From positions 166,291 through 230,290 of the forward strand of contig NZ_JAEQNC010000010.1 of assembly GCF_016722925.1 (NCBI RefSeq): DNA of 64,000 nucleotides, read 5' to 3'. Every line of letters starts with the position of its first letter. Within the stretch, counting starts at the first letter, position 1. Under the pieces are notes generated by a model, which had not been told where the DNA came from, ran no database searches, and saw nothing but the letters and a program-made list of their open reading frames with translations. The position numbers were made by a program, and so were the translations under genes. This DNA comes from Phytoamicus setariae. Lineage in GTDB: Bacteria; Pseudomonadota; Alphaproteobacteria; Rhizobiales; Rhizobiaceae. Positions 35,220-43,612 of the stretch are shown piece by piece.

Positions 35220-36455
35220 TCAAGAAAGAACGAAATCGGCTGCAGCAGCCAGTTCGGACCCGTCGTCATTACGTGGGAATAGGTGTCCATAGGTGTCCAT
35301 CGTCATGGCGATCGTCGAGTGGCCCATACGCTCCTGCACCACTTTAGGCGGCAGTCCTAGCCCGCCATCTTCTCGACGATTGATACACCACGACGCGAAC
35401 CAATGGCGCAGACAATGCAGGCCTGAATATTTGGAAGCAAGCACCGGCTTGCCTTCCTGGTCAAATTCCTCAGTCTCGGTCACGATGCCTGCAGTCATCC
35501 ATAGGGGATGCAGGCCACGGCGTAGGATGTTGTTCAGGCTCTCGACTTTCCCTCGACCATTTGGAAACACAAGGTCATGCGCCATCACGGCATTGCCGTC
35601 GTCGTCCCGCTTGCCGGTATCGCGCTTTGGACAAGCCAGCTTCCATTCACGCAACGCATTAATAACAAGGGGAGGGGCCGGCACGGTCCTTTCGCCCGAG
35701 ATCGACTTGGGTCGGCCGATATCGTTGAACCGATCGGCGCGTTGGTGAACCTTAATTTCTCGTCTGTCGAAGTCGACATCCTGCCATCGAACCCCGCGAA
35801 GTTCGGAAGCACGCAGGCCGCAAAACGTAGCTGTCAGAATAAGTGGACGCCAACGCCCCTCGGCAACTGATAGAAGTGCCTTCACGTCTTCGCGGGTGGG
35901 GATGTCTACGCCGACCTTCAGCCGACCTTTCTGGCGCTTCTCCTGGCGATTTGCACTCTGCCCCCGGCGGGCTTGCATCTCGCGGGCAGCATTGCGCACG
36001 ACAAGCCCTCGCTCCTGCGCATCTGCCAGCATCGTTCCCAATGAGGTGAGTACGCGCCTCGTCATTGATGCGGACCGACCGGCCTCGCGCAGTTGATCCT
36101 CGTATGCACGGAGCCGAGCCGTGGTCAGGGAATTCAGGCGATAGGCACCAATGAAGGGGATGATATGCAGGCGCAGCGTGCGTTCGTAGTCCTCGACCGA
36201 CGAGCGTTCCAGTCCTGCCGCCTTTGTCGACGCGATCCAGAGCTTGCTGGCGGCCTCGACCGTCACTGTTTCTCGATCGGCGACGTGCGTTCCCTCGCGG
36301 ACCTCGACCGATGCTGTTGAGGCAAATGCGTCTGCATCCTTTTTCTTGGTGAACGTCTTCAGCCGGCGCTTGCCACCAGCGTCGGTATAGTCGACCACCC
36401 ATGCGGTTTTCGCTTCACCCTTGGGGCTGGTGCATTCACGTTTGCGGACTGACAC
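35220..36455 (-). CDS. tyrosine recombinase, phage integrase
   Basis: 411-residue integrase: N-terminal arm-binding domain (about 1-60, WVVDYTDAGGKRRLKTFTKKKDADAF), core-binding domain (about 75-170), and catalytic domain with Arg in TATFCGLRASELRGVRW, HxxR in LHCLRHWFASW, His in MGHSTIAMTMDTY and the nucleophile Tyr. Complete. It abuts the attachment-site remnant and its ATG touches the stop of the RHH repressor-like gene, so the two are coupled. Confidence 0.95.
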   Translation of the reverse strand: MSVRKRECTSPKGEAKTAWVVDYTDAGGKRRLKTFTKKKDADAFASTASVEVREGTHVADRETVTVEAASKLWIASTKAAGLERSSVEDYERTLRLHIIPFIGAYRLNSLTTARLRAYEDQLREAGRSASMTRRVLTSLGTMLADAQERGLVVRNAAREMQARRGQSANRQEKRQKGRLKVGVDIPTREDVKALLSVAEGRWRPLILTATFCGLRASELRGVRWQDVDFDRREIKVHQRADRFNDIGRPKSISGERTVPAPPLVINALREWKLACPKRDTGKRDDDGNAVMAHDLVFPNGRGKVESLNNILRRGLHPLWMTAGIVTETEEFDQEGKPVLASKYSGLHCLRHWFASWCINRREDGGLGLPPKVVQERMGHSTIAMTMDTYGHLFPRNDDGSELAAAADFVLS

Positions 36456-36988
36456 TACTCTTTCTCCAAGCCGTCGGCGCCTCTTGCAAGGGATCGGATA
36501 ACTTCGGAAAGCTGTACTTCCCGCGCTCTAAAGCGCTCGATGGCTTCGTCCAGCTCCTTTTCTTTCAACGACAGTGATTCCTCCTTTTCGCGTTTTCGTT
36601 GATTGAACCTCGCCTCGCGATTCTCGATGCTCTCTTCTTTACGCACCAATTCCTCTCGAAACCTGGCCCGCCGGTTCCAAAGATAGTTTGCGAGATCTTG
36701 ACGCTTTTCACGCAATTTTTCGTCAGATTTGCGCCGCTCATCCAGAATTTCTTTTTCGACCTTTTTTATGTATTCCCACTGCCTGTCCATCCGAGTGCGC
36801 ATTTCCTCGACTACAGCAAACGCTTCTGCCAGGGCTTTCGGGTCAACATTGCTTTCGAATGAACTTTCAAGCCGCGCTACGATCTCAGCATTCATCGAGC
36901 GCCCGCTTTGATCAGTCCGGGCCTTTAAGCGATCCCTTAAGCTTACCGGCAGCCGGAGCGTGATTCGAATTTCATCTTCTTCAGCCAT
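36455..36988 (-). CDS. Arc-type RHH DNA-binding protein with long coiled coil
   Basis: 177 residues. RITLRLPVSLRDRLKARTDQSGRS then MNAEIVARLES (about 5-45) is a ribbon-helix-helix domain as in Arc/Mnt repressors. The remaining 120 residues are charged coiled coil (KKVEKEILDERRKSDEKLRE, REKEESLSLKEKELDEAIERF). It is cotranscribed with the integrase and divergent from the early genes, the place of a phage repressor. An unusually long coiled coil after an RHH is notable. The start at 36988 was chosen by family. Confidence 0.8.
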   Translation of the reverse strand: MAEEDEIRITLRLPVSLRDRLKARTDQSGRSMNAEIVARLESSFESNVDPKALAEAFAVVEEMRTRMDRQWEYIKKVEKEILDERRKSDEKLREKRQDLANYLWNRRARFREELVRKEESIENREARFNQRKREKEESLSLKEKELDEAIERFRAREVQLSEVIRSLARGADGLEKE

Positions 36989-37032
36989 TCCACCGTGCCC
37001 AATTAGTTTACGCACAGTCCAGTAGCACTATT

Positions 37033-37080
37033 TTGACACCATGTCTTGACACCAAGATGGTGCGACACTAATTTGGTGTC
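37033..37080 (+). promoter_or_regulatory. early promoter and operator region
   Basis: Direct repeats of TTGACACCA at 37033-37041 and 37046-37054 (13-bp period), followed by ATGGTG and TTGGTGTC (37073-37080) as inverted copies. The second repeat gives a -35 TTGACA (37046-37051), with a 17-bp spacer and a -10-like TAATTT (37069-37074) firing right. Likely binding sites of the RHH protein. Confidence 0.5.
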
Positions 37081-37105
37081 GTTAACCCTAACGGAGAGCG
37101 AATTA

Positions 37106-37297
37106 ATGCCAAACTCTGCCAATGAAACAATGGATTTGATCTGGGAGGTTGCTGAAATCGCGAAACTGATCGGCCGCACCGACCGTCAAACCTTCCACAT
37201 GCTGAGCGCTGGACTTCTCCCAGCAAAGAAAGTCGGCGGTCGCTGGGTCTGCTCGCGATCCAAACTCATCGCGTTCTTCATGGAAGCCGCAGCATGA
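37106..37297 (+). CDS. small HTH/excisionase-like protein
   Basis: 63-residue protein: MPNSANETMDLIWEVAEIAK then LIGRTDRQTFHMLSAGLLPAKKVGGRWVCSRSKL. The helix-turn-helix plus wing pattern (AKLIGRTxRQTFxxLxxGxLPAxKVGGRW) matches MerR-like excisionase proteins and HTH_17. First gene of the rightward early operon. The start at 37106 follows GGAG. Confidence 0.75.
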   Translation: MPNSANETMDLIWEVAEIAKLIGRTDRQTFHMLSAGLLPAKKVGGRWVCSRSKLIAFFMEAAA

Positions 37298-37401
37298 GCC
37301 CGAAAACGAAAACGGCCATCGACGAGGCTGCAACCTCACGCGACGACCGTTCTCAAAATGACAACCGCCTGCAAGCGGTTCTCCCTCCGTCCAGAGCATA
37401 G
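37294..37401 (+). CDS. 35-residue early phage protein (tentative)
   Basis: ATG overlaps the stop of the preceding gene (ATGA), encoding MSPKTKTAIDEAATSRDDRS then QNDNRLQAVLPPSRA. It contains an RNA hairpin, AACCGC-CTGCAA-GCGGTT (37362-37379), ahead of the next gene, so the stretch could instead be a leader or attenuator. Length too short to judge by composition. Confidence 0.4.
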   Translation: MSPKTKTAIDEAATSRDDRSQNDNRLQAVLPPSRA

Positions 37402-37409
37402 GAGCCAAT

Positions 37410-38096
37410 ATGGACACCCACTTCAATAGCATGCCTCATAGCGGATTTCCAGTCGCCCGGTTTGGGAACTCCGTCACCATGTCGAGCCGCGAGATTGCGG
37501 AATTGACCGGGAAGCGCCACGACAACGTCCGCGCAGATATCGAAAAGGTCGCCTCAGAACTTTCCCTTACTTTTCAGGAAAAGGTCGAAGCGCCGACAGG
37601 TGGCCGGCCGTCAAAGGTCTACTTCCTCCCGAAGCGCGAAACCCTGATCCTTTGCTCCGGCTATAGCGTCGAGCTTCGCGCCCGCATCATTGACCGCTGG
37701 ATGGAACTGGAAGCCGCTCAGCCATCCATTCCGAACTTCTCCGATCCCGCAGCCGCCGCTCGTGCCTGGGCGAGCGAGTACGAAGCTCGACAAATCGCTG
37801 AGCGTACCAAGGCTGAAATCGGATCACGCCGAGAGGCCACGGCAATGAACACCGCCAGCCAGGCGGTGAAGAAGGCAAACCGGCTTGAGATCGAACTCGA
37901 CCGATCACGCGACTATGCGACCGTCAAGCGTATGTCGTTGCTTTACCACGGTCAGCAATTCGAATGGCGGATGCTCAAGCATGTGTCGCAAGAGTTGGGT
38001 ATCCCGCCGATCGACGTGTTCGATGCAAATTATGGCAGCGTCAAAGGCTATCACGCCGATGTGTGGCGCGAAGCGTATGCCTTAGAAATCCAGTGA
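37410..38096 (+). CDS. Rha-family phage regulatory protein
   Basis: 228 residues. The N-terminal domain (about 20-110: SVTMSSREIAELTGKRHDNV then RADIEKVASELSLTFQEK, YFLPKRETLILCSGYSVELRARIIDRW) is a Rha/antirepressor-type domain. The middle is helical, and the C-terminal ~60 residues (FEWRMLKHVSQELGIPPIDVFD) resemble the KilA-C/ANT-like region. Such proteins modulate phage early gene expression. The start follows AGGAGCC at 10 bases. Confidence 0.8.
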   Translation: MDTHFNSMPHSGFPVARFGNSVTMSSREIAELTGKRHDNVRADIEKVASELSLTFQEKVEAPTGGRPSKVYFLPKRETLILCSGYSVELRARIIDRWMELEAAQPSIPNFSDPAAAARAWASEYEARQIAERTKAEIGSRREATAMNTASQAVKKANRLEIELDRSRDYATVKRMSLLYHGQQFEWRMLKHVSQELGIPPIDVFDANYGSVKGYHADVWREAYALEIQ

Positions 38097-38157
38097 CGTG
38101 AACTAGGGGCAGCGCCTTTCGGGGCGCACCCATCCTCGACATTCGGAGAGAAATCAT

Positions 38158-38415
38158 ATGACCGCGAAACAACGGGCTGGCGAAGCTATGCCAGCCAACA
38201 TCCGCACCAAGTATCACGACAACCAGGCGATCGATAACGTCGACTTCGCAATCGACCTGATCCGCACTTCACGTTTGGCCCTGCATGCCAACACCGAGAC
38301 CGGGCTCGTCGACGACGAGGATATCGCGTCGATTGGCTACGTCCTCACCTATGCGCTGGATACGCTCAACATCGCTCACCAGCAGCTGAGCAGCATGCAA
38401 GGAGGCGAGGGATGA
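38158..38415 (+). CDS. phage early protein, unknown
   Basis: 85-residue helical protein, MTAKQRAGEAMPANIRTKYH; acidic, with repeated Asp/Leu stretches (NVDFAIDLIRTSRLALHANTE). It overlaps the next gene by 4 bp, so it is in the same operon. GGAGA precedes the ATG. No function recognised. Confidence 0.65.
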   Translation: MTAKQRAGEAMPANIRTKYHDNQAIDNVDFAIDLIRTSRLALHANTETGLVDDEDIASIGYVLTYALDTLNIAHQQLSSMQGGEG

Positions 38416-38879
38416 ACGCCGGGGCGCAAGTCAAAGTCAACATGCTCGACAAGATTTATGCAGCCGCCACGGCAATTAAAGGCGCTGGGGAGCCGTTCGC
38501 CGACATTGAAAACGTAAATTGGATGAGGCGGCTTGCGGATCAGATCCTGGAGTGCGTGGATCAATCTCGCAGCATCCTCAACGATATGGCTGCTCTTGGA
38601 GCACTGAACCAGTTCGAGGGACCAATCCGAGACTCGCACCGGATGGCCTATATTCTTGCGGAACTGCTCGATGATCATTTGCGCGACTATCGCATGTTGA
38701 GCGGCATCCGGCCGGATGACAAGCTATGGCATATCCGGCTTACCGACGATGAAATGGGTATCCTGAGCTTTGCTTGGAACGATGTTGTCGGGCGCTTGAA
38801 TAGCTTGGAACGCCTGCTTGATGAGACCTTTGAAGAGGCTGGTTCCGAGCAGAAGGTGGCCCCCCATGGAGACCATTGA
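38412..38879 (+). CDS. phage early protein, unknown
   Basis: 155 residues with mixed helical sequence (YAAATAIKGAGEPFADIENVNW, RRLADQILECVDQSRSILNDM). It overlaps both neighbours. No motif identified. Operon position places it among early accessory genes before SSB. Confidence 0.65.
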   Translation: MNAGAQVKVNMLDKIYAAATAIKGAGEPFADIENVNWMRRLADQILECVDQSRSILNDMAALGALNQFEGPIRDSHRMAYILAELLDDHLRDYRMLSGIRPDDKLWHIRLTDDEMGILSFAWNDVVGRLNSLERLLDETFEEAGSEQKVAPHGDH

Positions 38880-39102
38880 AACGGGTGGCAGGGGAGTCAC
38901 AGAGGACCGCAAACTCGATCTTCTGGATCGTCTCCACGATCTGCGTGATTTGCTGAGCCTGATCGAGCTTGCATCGATGTCGATCAGTATGAGGCACGAG
39001 CGAGACGCTATGCAGAGAGGCACCATTGTTGCCAAATGCACGCTCAAGGAAATCATCGCCATGGCCGATCCAGATCTGGAGGGGCACCATGGAGATCATT
39101 AA
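38866..39102 (+). CDS. phage early protein, unknown
   Basis: 78 residues, METIETGGRGVTEDRKLDLLDRL with a helical centre (LRDLLSLIELASMSISMRHERDAMQ). It overlaps the previous gene by 14 bp and the next by 14 bp. Start chosen at 38866 after AAGGTGG. Confidence 0.6.
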   Translation: METIETGGRGVTEDRKLDLLDRLHDLRDLLSLIELASMSISMRHERDAMQRGTIVAKCTLKEIIAMADPDLEGHHGDH

Positions 39103-39316
39103 CGCACCTTACGACCGAGACGCGGTCATTTCAGACCTGACCGACCTTCAGGAACTGCTCGGCGCTTCACTGGAAGCTTTCGGGGAGGTGAAGTTCGGTT
39201 GCGGCGACACCCGCAATCATCATCTGGAGCGGATTTTCTCGTTCACACGCCTAGCATTTGAGTGGACGCAGGGAATCGAGCGGAAGCTTTCGTCGCCGAA
39301 GGGGAACGCGATATGA
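39089..39316 (+). CDS. phage early protein, unknown
   Basis: 75 residues, MEIINAPYDRDAVISDLTDL; possibly a small helical regulator. GGAGGGG precedes the ATG, and the end overlaps ssb by 4 bp. Similar in size and layout to its left neighbour, but not clearly homologous. Confidence 0.6.
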   Translation: MEIINAPYDRDAVISDLTDLQELLGASLEAFGEVKFGCGDTRNHHLERIFSFTRLAFEWTQGIERKLSSPKGNAI

Positions 39317-39711
39317 TGCACGCGTCAGCATATGGGCGTCTCAGCCAGGATCCGAAGCAGATCAGCACGCAATCCGGCAAGGCCATGGCGGTGGGCTCCA
39401 TCGCTGTTGCCATCGGCGACCACGATGATCCCCCGCTCTGGATGGGGGTCGTCACCTTCGGCCGCGTTGCCAAGGATTTCCTGAAGTGCCGAAAGGGCGA
39501 CATGGTCAGCGTATCGGGCCGGGTTCAGCGCAACAGCTGGATCTCTGGTTCGGGCGAAAAACACGAACAGCTGCAGGTCGTCGCGGATTCGGTCGTTTCA
39601 AACAGGACGGTTCGCCCCGGTGGCGGGCGGAAGTCCAACAGCGTCAACACCAGCAGCGGCACCGGCCATGATCGCGTCGACAGCGACATGGACGACCCGT
39701 TGCCTTTTTGA
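39313..39711 (+). CDS. ssb: single-stranded DNA-binding protein
   Basis: 132-residue SSB. The OB-fold region (about 1-95: MMHASAYGRLSQDPKQISTQ ... FLKCRKGDMVSVSGRVQRNSW) is followed by a glycine/asparagine linker and the acidic C-terminal tail DDPLPF, which binds replication and repair partners. Shorter than the usual chromosomal SSB (~170), as in phage versions. It sits ahead of a replication initiator-like gene and a primase. Confidence 0.88.
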   Translation: MMHASAYGRLSQDPKQISTQSGKAMAVGSIAVAIGDHDDPPLWMGVVTFGRVAKDFLKCRKGDMVSVSGRVQRNSWISGSGEKHEQLQVVADSVVSNRTVRPGGGRKSNSVNTSSGTGHDRVDSDMDDPLPF

Positions 39712-39719
39712 GGTGAGAC

Positions 39720-40286
39720 ATGGCACGAATTCGCAGCATTCATCCCGGGCTTTTCTCTGACGAGGCGTTTGTCGAGTGTTCAGTTGCGGCACGCCTGCTT
39801 GTCATCGGTCTATGGACCGAGGCGGACGACAAGGGTATTTTCGAATGGAAGCCTCGCACTCTCAAAATGCGCCTCTTCTCGGCCGACGACTTTGTCGTCT
39901 CGGAGTTGCTCGATGAGCTTTTGCAGCAAAACATCGTCAGACGTTACGAAATCGACGGTAGGTCCTACGGTGCGATCCGCAACTTCCGTCGTTACCAGCG
40001 CCCGAAAAAGCCAAACGACATCCATCCTATGCCGCCCGAGTTCGGAACTTACGTCGCTTTAAGGACGTCGAGTTCCGAACCGGTGGGGAACCAGTTCGGA
40101 ACTGGTACGGAACTTCATCGGCAGATGGAGGATGTAGGATGGAGGAGGGAGGGTGAAGGAGGGAATACACAACAGCCTCAACCACACGGAAGACCTCTAG
40201 GGGATACGTATACGCGTGACGAGTTCGTTGATGCGGATGATGTTGTCCATGACGACATGACATGGACGAAAGAGGTGCATCAATGA
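39720..40286 (+). CDS. putative phage replication protein (HTH, initiator-like)
   Basis: 188 residues: MARIRSIHPGLFSDEAFVEC, SVAARLLVIGLWTEADDKGIF and EWKPRTLKMRLFSADDF resemble the N-terminal winged-helix region of phage replication-initiation (DnaD/O-like) proteins. The C-terminal half is polar and probably disordered. It is coupled to the primase gene by a 4-bp overlap. Role inferred from motif and place. Confidence 0.7.
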   Translation: MARIRSIHPGLFSDEAFVECSVAARLLVIGLWTEADDKGIFEWKPRTLKMRLFSADDFVVSELLDELLQQNIVRRYEIDGRSYGAIRNFRRYQRPKKPNDIHPMPPEFGTYVALRTSSSEPVGNQFGTGTELHRQMEDVGWRREGEGGNTQQPQPHGRPLGDTYTRDEFVDADDVVHDDMTWTKEVHQ

Positions 40287-41245
40287 GCCGGGATCTAATC
40301 GACCGCTCGAAGGGCCGCTGGTCGTGCATCCTGATCAGTCTCGGGATTGATGAACGCTTCCTCAAAAGCAAAAAAGGGCCATGCCCGATATGCGGGGGAA
40401 AGGATCGCTTTCGCTTCGACAACAAGAACAGCAGCGGTTCATGGATCTGCAATCACTGCGGCCCGGGCTACGGTGTCCATCTTCACCAGAAGATCAATGG
40501 CCTGACGATCGCGCAGGCGATGGCCGATATCGAGCGGGTCCTGAACGGCGTTTCCGGTAACGTTACCAGCGTTGCCGATGCGCCGCGTCCCGTCCGAAAC
40601 GACCTACCCCGGGCGAAAGAGATCTGGGACGGAGCCGTTGCAGTCAGTGCCGGCGATGCCGTCGCCAAGTACCTTAAAGGCCGTGGGCTGGAATGGACCC
40701 CGTCGACCGCAATCAGGCTGGACCCTCGGCTACTGTATCTCGACGATGAGGGCAATTTCGCCGGCCGCATGCCTGGCATGGTCGCGGTCATTCAGGATCA
40801 GGCTGGAGAGGCAGCAGGCATCCATCGCACTTACCTGCGCCACGACGGAAGCGGCCAAGCGTCGGTACCCATGCCAAAGAAGGTGTTGGGCAAACTGCCA
40901 GACGGCGGGGCTGTCCGCCTTACCAAGGCACTTGAACACCTCGGCATCGCTGAAGGCATCGAAACCGCACTGGCAGCGGCGCAGTTGTTCGGCATTCCAA
41001 CGTGGGCGGCCTTGACGGCCGGAGCGCTGGAAAAGTGGTCGCCACCAGCAGGAACGGGCAGGGTTACGGTTTTCGGCGACAACGATGCGAGCTTCACCGG
41101 ACAGGCTGCGGCCTACGGATTAGCAAAGCGCCTCAAAGCCCGAGGGTATCAGGTCGACGTCCGCATGCCTCTGAGCGTAGGGCAGGATTGGAACGATGTG
41201 CTGCGCAGTGACGCGGCAAACAGAAAGGATCAGATCAATGGGTGA
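40283..41245 (+). CDS. phage DNA primase (zinc-binding and TOPRIM domains)
   Basis: 320 residues. A zinc-binding domain (about 30-65: CPICGGKDRFRFDN ... WICNHCGPG) is followed by a linker and TOPRIM-like domain (about 190-310: LGIAEGIETALAAAQLFGIP with the catalytic Glu, VTVFGDNDASFTGQAAA with the Asp pair). It lacks a helicase domain, so it makes primers only. The ATG at 40283 follows GAGGTG. It is the main replication gene of this phage. Confidence 0.88.
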   Translation: MSRDLIDRSKGRWSCILISLGIDERFLKSKKGPCPICGGKDRFRFDNKNSSGSWICNHCGPGYGVHLHQKINGLTIAQAMADIERVLNGVSGNVTSVADAPRPVRNDLPRAKEIWDGAVAVSAGDAVAKYLKGRGLEWTPSTAIRLDPRLLYLDDEGNFAGRMPGMVAVIQDQAGEAAGIHRTYLRHDGSGQASVPMPKKVLGKLPDGGAVRLTKALEHLGIAEGIETALAAAQLFGIPTWAALTAGALEKWSPPAGTGRVTVFGDNDASFTGQAAAYGLAKRLKARGYQVDVRMPLSVGQDWNDVLRSDAANRKDQING

Positions 41246-41528
41246 AGTAGTCGGATTCCCCGGCCACGTGTCACGTGATGTCACGCATGTCACGCGTGAC
41301 GAGCCAAACAATGAGATTCCAGCCGAGGCTCGGCTTAGGTTCGCGCAATTAATCGGCTCGATAATGGTTATCGTCGACGACGTTAAGGAGTTGTCGCCAG
41401 ATAATTTCAACTACGTCTGGGATCTGGCCCGAACCCATGAATGCAACTCCGGTAGAGCGGGGTTAGCGGCTGACATGCTTTTCGAATTGCTCGAAGAAAT
41501 GGCGTCCAACTGGGGAGGTGCGGCATGA
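41238..41528 (+). CDS. phage protein, unknown
   Basis: 96 residues, MGEVVGFPGHVSRDVTHVTR then DEPNNEIPAEARLRFAQLIGS. The 5' end contains TCACG three times at 9-10 bp spacing (41271, 41281, 41290). It overlaps primase and RNase H genes. Function unknown. Confidence 0.6.
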   Translation: MGEVVGFPGHVSRDVTHVTRDEPNNEIPAEARLRFAQLIGSIMVIVDDVKELSPDNFNYVWDLARTHECNSGRAGLAADMLFELLEEMASNWGGAA

Positions 41529-42118
41529 AGCCGGCCCGCAACTTCAACCCGAAGCCGAAGCCTGATTATCTGACATCGTTCACGCCATCGATAGTCTTGT
41601 CCGGCCACCACGTATTCGCTGATGGGGCCTGCGTACCGAACCCGGGTCCCGGTGGATGGGGCATTGTCGCCTATCTGGATGGTCAGGAGATATATTCCGA
41701 CAATGGGGGCGATAAAGACGCAACCAACAACACGATGGAGCTCACTGCGGTTCTGCAGGCGATACGCTGGGCGACTCAGTACCCAGCGCTGGCGATCACG
41801 ATCTGGAGCGATAGTCAGTATGTGGTCAAGGGCGTCAACGAATGGCGACATGGCTGGAAGCGCAACGGCTGGAAGCGTGGCGGGCCAAACGCTACCGAGA
41901 AAAACCAGAGCCTCGCCAATGCCGCGGTATGGGTGGCAATAGACGAGGCTCTGACGATCCGCCGCGCCGCAAATATATCGGTTGCATGGGTAAAAGGCCA
42001 CAGCGGAGCCATCGGCAACGAACGCGCTGACGAACTGGCTGAAATGGGACGGCAATCAATCACCGAGGCAGACATGCCGATCGAGACGGATCTCGACGTG
42101 CAGTATCGCGCCATATGA
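41525..42118 (+). CDS. rnhA: ribonuclease H, type I
   Basis: 197 residues. The catalytic Asp is in FADGACVPNPGPGGWG, Glu in NNTMELTAVLQAI, Asp in IWSDSQYVVKGV and the final Asp/His region in VKGHSGAIGNERADELA. The first 30 residues are a phage-specific extension. It would remove RNA primers or hybrids during phage replication. It is cotranscribed with the primase. Confidence 0.93.
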   Translation: MKPARNFNPKPKPDYLTSFTPSIVLSGHHVFADGACVPNPGPGGWGIVAYLDGQEIYSDNGGDKDATNNTMELTAVLQAIRWATQYPALAITIWSDSQYVVKGVNEWRHGWKRNGWKRGGPNATEKNQSLANAAVWVAIDEALTIRRAANISVAWVKGHSGAIGNERADELAEMGRQSITEADMPIETDLDVQYRAI

Positions 42119-42137
42119 GCGGCATTTGAAAGGTTTG

Positions 42138-42716
42138 ATGATGAAGACAGCAAACACACGCAGTCCGGCGGAACGTAATGGCCGTGGCTTTGAACTGGTC
42201 GCAGACCTGACGTGGTATGCGCTGGTAGTGCCGCCTCAGAAAGAGTTCGCCGCGCAAGAGATCCTGAAGCGCAGAGGTGTTGTGACCTTTTGCCCGTTCG
42301 AAAGCCTCTGGCGGAAGAAATCACGCTACACGAAGGAGAAGGTGCTTCGGCACTTCCCTGTCATGCCCCGGTACGTCTTCGCGGGCTTTGCTGGCGACCC
42401 CTCATGGTTCCATGTCTTCCAGACGCCGCTTATCCTGTCTGTCGTCGGCGTCCAAGGCGAGCCCGCTCCGATTGAGGGGATGGGCAGGCTTGTCTCGCTA
42501 TTCCGCAATGGCTTGCGCCGTCCGGACGCTGAAAGGCACATGAGGACGCACCGCGAATACGGCGTAGGCGATGCTGCCGTTGTCGTTGATGGCCCACTCG
42601 CTGACAGGATCGTCAGGGTCGAGGAGATCAGCGGAGGTCACGCGTTTTTTCGAATGGAACTGTTCGGAAGCGAGCACCGCCTGTCGCTGACACTGGATAA
42701 ACTGGAGGCGGCATGA
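42138..42716 (+). CDS. phage NusG/RfaH-like protein
   Basis: 192 residues from 42138. TWYALVVPPQKEFAAQEILK then RRGVVTFCPFESLWR is the NusG N-terminal (NGN) domain, with VMPRYVFAGF and LILSVVGVQGEPAPIEGM typical of the family. A KOW-like C-terminal part follows (YGVGDAAVVVDGPLADRIVRVEEI). NusG paralogues bind RNA polymerase and can alter termination. It precedes a strong terminator (42935-42958), consistent with a readthrough role into the late region. TTG 42126 and ATG 42141 are alternatives. Confidence 0.85.
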   Translation: MMKTANTRSPAERNGRGFELVADLTWYALVVPPQKEFAAQEILKRRGVVTFCPFESLWRKKSRYTKEKVLRHFPVMPRYVFAGFAGDPSWFHVFQTPLILSVVGVQGEPAPIEGMGRLVSLFRNGLRRPDAERHMRTHREYGVGDAAVVVDGPLADRIVRVEEISGGHAFFRMELFGSEHRLSLTLDKLEAA

Positions 42717-42823
42717 ATAAATTGGTTCAGTGCCTTAATAATTTCAGCAGATTCCAAGGACACCTGCCGAAGCGGATGAGGCATGCCAGTCGAACTTGTT
42801 TCGAACACATTGTGCCGCTATAG
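42713..42823 (+). CDS. possible 36-residue protein coupled to the NusG-like gene
   Basis: ATG overlaps the stop (ATGA) and reads MNKLVQCLNNFSRFQGHLPK then RMRHASRTCFEHIVPL. Basic and Cys-containing. No RBS of its own. The rest of the gap up to the terminator (42824-42934) shows no gene. Confidence 0.35.
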   Translation: MNKLVQCLNNFSRFQGHLPKRMRHASRTCFEHIVPL

Positions 42824-42934
42824 GTTGTTCATCGGCCTTGCTGGTGAGCGTCCAAGGATGTTCGCAGGGCTATAGTCGCTCTAGACTTTTGACCACGGAT
42901 GTACTGGCACTGGTGAAAGAAGCGATGTGAGGAA

Positions 42935-42958
42935 GGTCGGGTTTGCCCGGCCTTTTTT
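42935..42958 (+). terminator. rho-independent terminator at end of early operon
   Basis: Stem GGTCGGG/CCCGGCC with a TTTG loop and a T run (TTTTTT) immediately after. Clear intrinsic terminator reading rightward, closing the early genes. Confidence 0.9.
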
Positions 42959-42985
42959 GTTTTTCCTAGCTCGCGCAGTTAGAGA

Positions 42986-43174
42986 TTACTGACGCTGCTT
43001 CTCGCCAGCGCTCTTCCCGTCCGAGCTTTGCGAGCGCTCTTCGACGCGATCAGCACCCTTTTTCAGTTCGGAGCCTTTTTCGGCCTCTACCTTGCGTTCT
43101 TCAGCAGCGGTAGCCTTTCTCAACCCGCGAGCGGATTCTTTTCCGGCTTTTGTCGGCGCTTGTTCAATGCCCAT
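42986..43174 (-). CDS. small charged protein, unknown
   Basis: 62 residues, MGIEQAPTKAGKESARGLRK, very rich in Lys and Glu, likely disordered or a coiled coil (AAEERKVEAEKGSELKKGADR). GGAGG with an 8-base spacer supports it. Transcribed opposite to the phage genes, so it is a lysogeny-expressed accessory gene. Confidence 0.6.
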   Translation of the reverse strand: MGIEQAPTKAGKESARGLRKATAAEERKVEAEKGSELKKGADRVEERSQSSDGKSAGEKQRQ

Positions 43175-43306
43175 CGATCAATCCTCCATAGGGGTCCAGA
43201 TGCAGGAACGAAGGCGGCCTGAGTTAGTTCCTCCCCAGACAAGTATTCGCCGGCGCGCCTCTAAATCCGAGACAAGCAGACATGCCGCTACCTCAGGAGA
43301 AATGGG

Positions 43307-43414
43307 ATGAAATGGACTTCCGCTGTCGTTGCCGCAGCGGCACTTTGTGCTTTAGGGGCTTTCGCCCTCTATGCATATGCCGGGGCGATGCTGATCCACT
43401 CCTCGTTTGGTTAA
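43307..43414 (+). CDS. 35-residue single-helix membrane protein
   Basis: MKWTSAVVAAAALCALGAFA then LYAYAGAMLIHSSFG: one hydrophobic helix. GGAGAAATGGG precedes the ATG. Could be a small membrane toxin, a holin-like or lysogeny protein; nothing decides. The following stretch to 43612 shows no gene. Confidence 0.5.
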   Translation: MKWTSAVVAAAALCALGAFALYAYAGAMLIHSSFG

Positions 43415-43612
43415 CCGGCCGGCGTCTCGGGCCGTACATGCTGCTGACGTGGTACGCGAGGAGGCGGCTTGAAAAATTCGTTTCGGTAGTGTAATAAATA
43501 AGCAGGATGATTTGGGTCCCTCGGTCTAGGAACCGATACCTGAACCCGGCTACAGCAAACAGCGCGTGGCATGACGGGGAACTTTACCCTGCGGTTTCGT
43601 TATTGAGTGACA

